8,095 nucleotides of DNA, taken from assembly GCA_016649795.1 (NCBI GenBank), contig JAENWZ010000091.1, forward strand, positions 1 through 8,095. Direction: 5' to 3'. Positions 6,787-8,095 of the stretch are shown piece after piece. The translations under genes were made by a program, and so were the position numbers. This stretch comes from Proteiniphilum sp. GTDB lineage: Bacteria > Bacteroidota > Bacteroidia > Bacteroidales > Dysgonomonadaceae. The notes under the pieces were generated by a model that saw only the letters and a list, made by a program, of their open reading frames with translations, did not search any database and was not told the origin of the DNA. The first letter of the stretch is position 1. Every line of letters starts with the position of its first letter.

Positions 6787-6817
6787 AACCGGACCGGTAA
6801 TGATTACCGGTCTGGTT
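6787..6817 (+). terminator. strong intergenic hairpin between the barrel gene and the second YceI gene
   Basis: Fourteen base pairs (one G-U) close a 3-base TGA loop. The core arms GACCGGTAAT (6792-6801) and ATTACCGGTC (6803-6812) are perfect inverted copies around G6802, and AACC/GGTT extend them outward. Only TTTAT follows, so it is a poor classical terminator. It ends 23 bases before the next ATG, which leaves no room for a separate promoter after it. More likely it is a leaky terminator, or protects the 3' end of the upstream mRNA after processing and thereby sets the ratio of barrel to second YceI protein. Confidence 0.55.
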
Positions 6818-6840
6818 TATCACTGTAACACGGACAAGCA

Positions 6841-7464
6841 ATGAGAAAAATAATAACCATAGTGGTTGTAGTTCTTCTAGCTACCGGCATATCATCAGCG
6901 CAGCAGGAATCAATTTCACTGGCTGTTGATGTGAAGGAAAAGAGTGTTTTGTCCATTTACGGCTCAAGCAATATCGTTGATTTTAAACTCTATCAGCCGG
7001 GCGCTCGTTTTATCCGGGAAAAACTCTATATCACGGCCTCCAGGCAGGACAACAAACTCTATTTGAGCGAGAACAGGCTGGAAATACCTGTGAAGGACTT
7101 TACCTCCACCAATAAAATGGCATTGAGGGATTTTTATAAGCTGATGAAGTCGGATGATTATCCGGTCCTGGAAATAGAGCTTGATCACATCCAGCTGTCC
7201 GAGCCGGCATCCGGAACAGCCGGAAATGCGGTGATTGATGTTACGATTGCAGATATTACCAGAAAGTACACTTTTCCTGTAACCGCGAATAAGAAAGGGA
7301 ATAGTTTTACGTTCGACCTGCAGAAAGAGATCAGTATCCGCGATTTCCAACTAAAGCCACCCGTGCATATGCTGGGCATGCTGAAAGTGGATGAATGGAT
7401 TACGATTAACCTTTACATGGTATGTGACATCCTGCCGGAGGATCTGGCTGATCTGGCCCGTTGA
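6841..7464 (+). CDS. second, divergent YceI-family periplasmic protein
   Basis: Secreted protein of 207 residues. The signal peptide MRKIITIVVVVLLATGISSA is predicted to be cut before Gln21. The mature part follows the YceI pattern weakly at its start (SVLSIYGSSNIVDFKLYQ, 35-52) and more clearly later: LEIPVKDFTSTNKMALRDFYKLM (80-102), DDYPVLEIELDHI (105-117), NAVIDVTIADITRKYTF (129-145) and FQLKPPVHMLGMLKVDEW (169-186). The last segment aligns with FNMKAPTAMLGAMKTKDQ of the first YceI protein, supporting common descent, yet overall similarity is low, so this is no recent duplication. A short tail (CDILPEDLADLAR, 195-207) follows the domain, with one Cys. It is probably co-transcribed with the barrel gene through the hairpin in between. 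A partner or alternative ligand carrier to the first YceI is a reasonable guess. Confidence 0.75.
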   Translation: MRKIITIVVVVLLATGISSAQQESISLAVDVKEKSVLSIYGSSNIVDFKLYQPGARFIREKLYITASRQDNKLYLSENRLEIPVKDFTSTNKMALRDFYKLMKSDDYPVLEIELDHIQLSEPASGTAGNAVIDVTIADITRKYTFPVTANKKGNSFTFDLQKEISIRDFQLKPPVHMLGMLKVDEWITINLYMVCDILPEDLADLAR

Positions 7465-7653
7465 AATATTTGAACAGTGATCAGGAAATAGGGTGTTTTC
7501 TATGGCGTTCTCTATAAAACTGTGATCATCATAAGATAAGAACAGAACTAGGTATCGAGAAAGACATGAAGAGTCAAAATGATTCTCGGATAATTTCATT
7601 CCGATTAAACATTTGCTTAAAAAAATAGTCAAACAAGAAAAACAGGTTAAACT
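7465..7653. other. AT-rich intergenic region with small repeats
   Basis: No gene is visible in these 189 bases. It holds two copies of GTGATCA (starting near 7477 and 7522), two near-identical 9-mers GTTTTCTAT (7495-7503) and GTTCTCTAT (7507-7515), and the inverted pair CGAGAA (7556-7561) / TTCTCG (7583-7588). A promoter for the last gene should lie here, since the gap is longer than others in the operon, but the only -7-like box, AACATTTG (7608-7615), lacks a matching -33 element. Confidence 0.3.
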
Positions 7654-8019
7654 ATGAAAAAGTCAGTACTTTTATTTTCATTTTTATCGTTCTTCGTTTT
7701 TTTTGTGTTTGCTCAGAAACCAACCAGCATTACGCATGAAATTTTTTCACTCTATGTGGAAGACAAGGTGATTAATATGCAGGAGTTGATAGGGTTCACA
7801 AATCAACAAGCTGCACAATTGAAAGAATTAGAATTGAAATATCTGCTTGATGTGCAAAAAGCAGAAACATGTTGGTTTTGTAATACAGATAAGAGGATCA
7901 GAAAGTTACAGATTTCCAGGAAAGAAACATTGCAAAAGATTCTGGTACGGGATCAATTTATCAAATACGACGCAATTGAAAATGACAGGATACGAAAAGG
8001 GGATCTTAGGGTACTGTAA
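7654..8019 (+). CDS. small secreted helical protein with CWFC motif, unknown function
   Basis: I do not recognise this gene with certainty. The 121-residue product has a strongly hydrophobic signal peptide (MKKSVLLFSFLSFFVFFVFA) with predicted cleavage before Gln21, so the mature protein of about 100 residues is periplasmic or surface-exposed. The mature part looks almost wholly helical and charged: FTNQQAAQLKELELKYLLDV (48-67), the pair C73-W-F-C76, then DKRIRKLQISRKETLQKIL (79-97) and RDQFIKYDAIENDR (99-112). The pattern 'x-T-x-x-Q-x-x-x-L ... R-x-x-x-L-x-x-I-L-x-x-x-Q-x-x-K-Y' recalls Spy/CpxP-type periplasmic chaperones and metal-sensor proteins of the phylum, but this is inference from shape only. 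The CxxC could form a disulfide or bind metal. It is visibly more AT-rich than the genes at the start of the window. Its link to the YceI/barrel set is uncertain because of the 189-base gap. Confidence 0.7.
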   Translation: MKKSVLLFSFLSFFVFFVFAQKPTSITHEIFSLYVEDKVINMQELIGFTNQQAAQLKELELKYLLDVQKAETCWFCNTDKRIRKLQISRKETLQKILVRDQFIKYDAIENDRIRKGDLRVL

Positions 8020-8095
8020 AGATATAAAAGTCTCAAAACTGAGTTATAATTCATGAACGAAGCATATAAGTTTTTTACGCTTAAATAATTCTAAA
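8020..8095. other. AT-rich end of window with no recognisable gene
   Basis: These 76 bases contain only a very short inverted pair, CTCA/TGAG near 8032-8043, and a T-run near 8069-8075. Neither makes a convincing terminator and no coding start with a plausible protein is visible before the edge. Confidence 0.3.

Noticed and set aside
7477..7528. Repeated GTGATCA motifs as an operator or attachment site
   Set aside because: Only seven bases are shared, the core TGATCA is itself a common palindrome, and nothing suggests integration.
7608..7615. AACATTTG as the -7 box of a promoter for the last gene
   Set aside because: The first base of the consensus is wrong and no TTG or TTTG lies at the right distance upstream.

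Overview
The window reads as chromosomal DNA of a member of the Bacteroidota, probably of the Bacteroidales. This is inferred from three things: genes lack strong Shine-Dalgarno sequences and sit behind A-rich leaders; two promoters match the phylum's TTTG / TAnnTTTG pattern; and all four signal-peptidase-I-type secreted proteins are predicted to begin with Gln after an Ala-Gln cleavage site. All genes are on the + strand. I found no RNA genes, CRISPR arrays or insertion sequences.

Region 1 (1-2434) is the end of an iron-siderophore ABC import operon: a permease cut by the window edge, its ATPase (start and stop overlap in ATGA), and a lipoprotein substrate-binding protein. Gene order and sequence resemble the last three genes of Bacillus yclNOPQ or Vibrio fatDCBA types, so a second permease is expected just upstream.

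Region 2 (2435-4037) starts with a well-formed promoter whose -33 box overlaps a palindrome. It drives an Spx/ArsC-like thioredoxin-fold protein and a DusB-like tRNA dihydrouridine synthase. Their frames overlap by 32 bases because the first protein carries an apparent C-terminal extension.

Region 3 (4038-7464) begins with an Rrf2-family regulator that has an IscR/NsrR-like Cys cluster and an extra C-terminal CxxC. After a 240-base gap holding two dyads come a YceI-family protein, a 438-residue outer-membrane barrel, a strong hairpin, and a second, divergent YceI-family protein. All three of the latter are exported. I read this as a likely Fe-S-sensor-controlled envelope module: a porin-like barrel flanked by two lipocalin-like periplasmic proteins that may carry isoprenoid or other lipid. 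That function is inference.

Region 4 (7465-8095) holds a 189-base AT-rich gap, a small secreted protein with a CWFC motif and a helical pattern recalling Spy/CpxP proteins, and 76 bases with no recognisable gene. By eye, base composition shifts from fairly GC-balanced in regions 1-2 to clearly more AT-rich in the Rrf2 gene, the gaps and the last gene.
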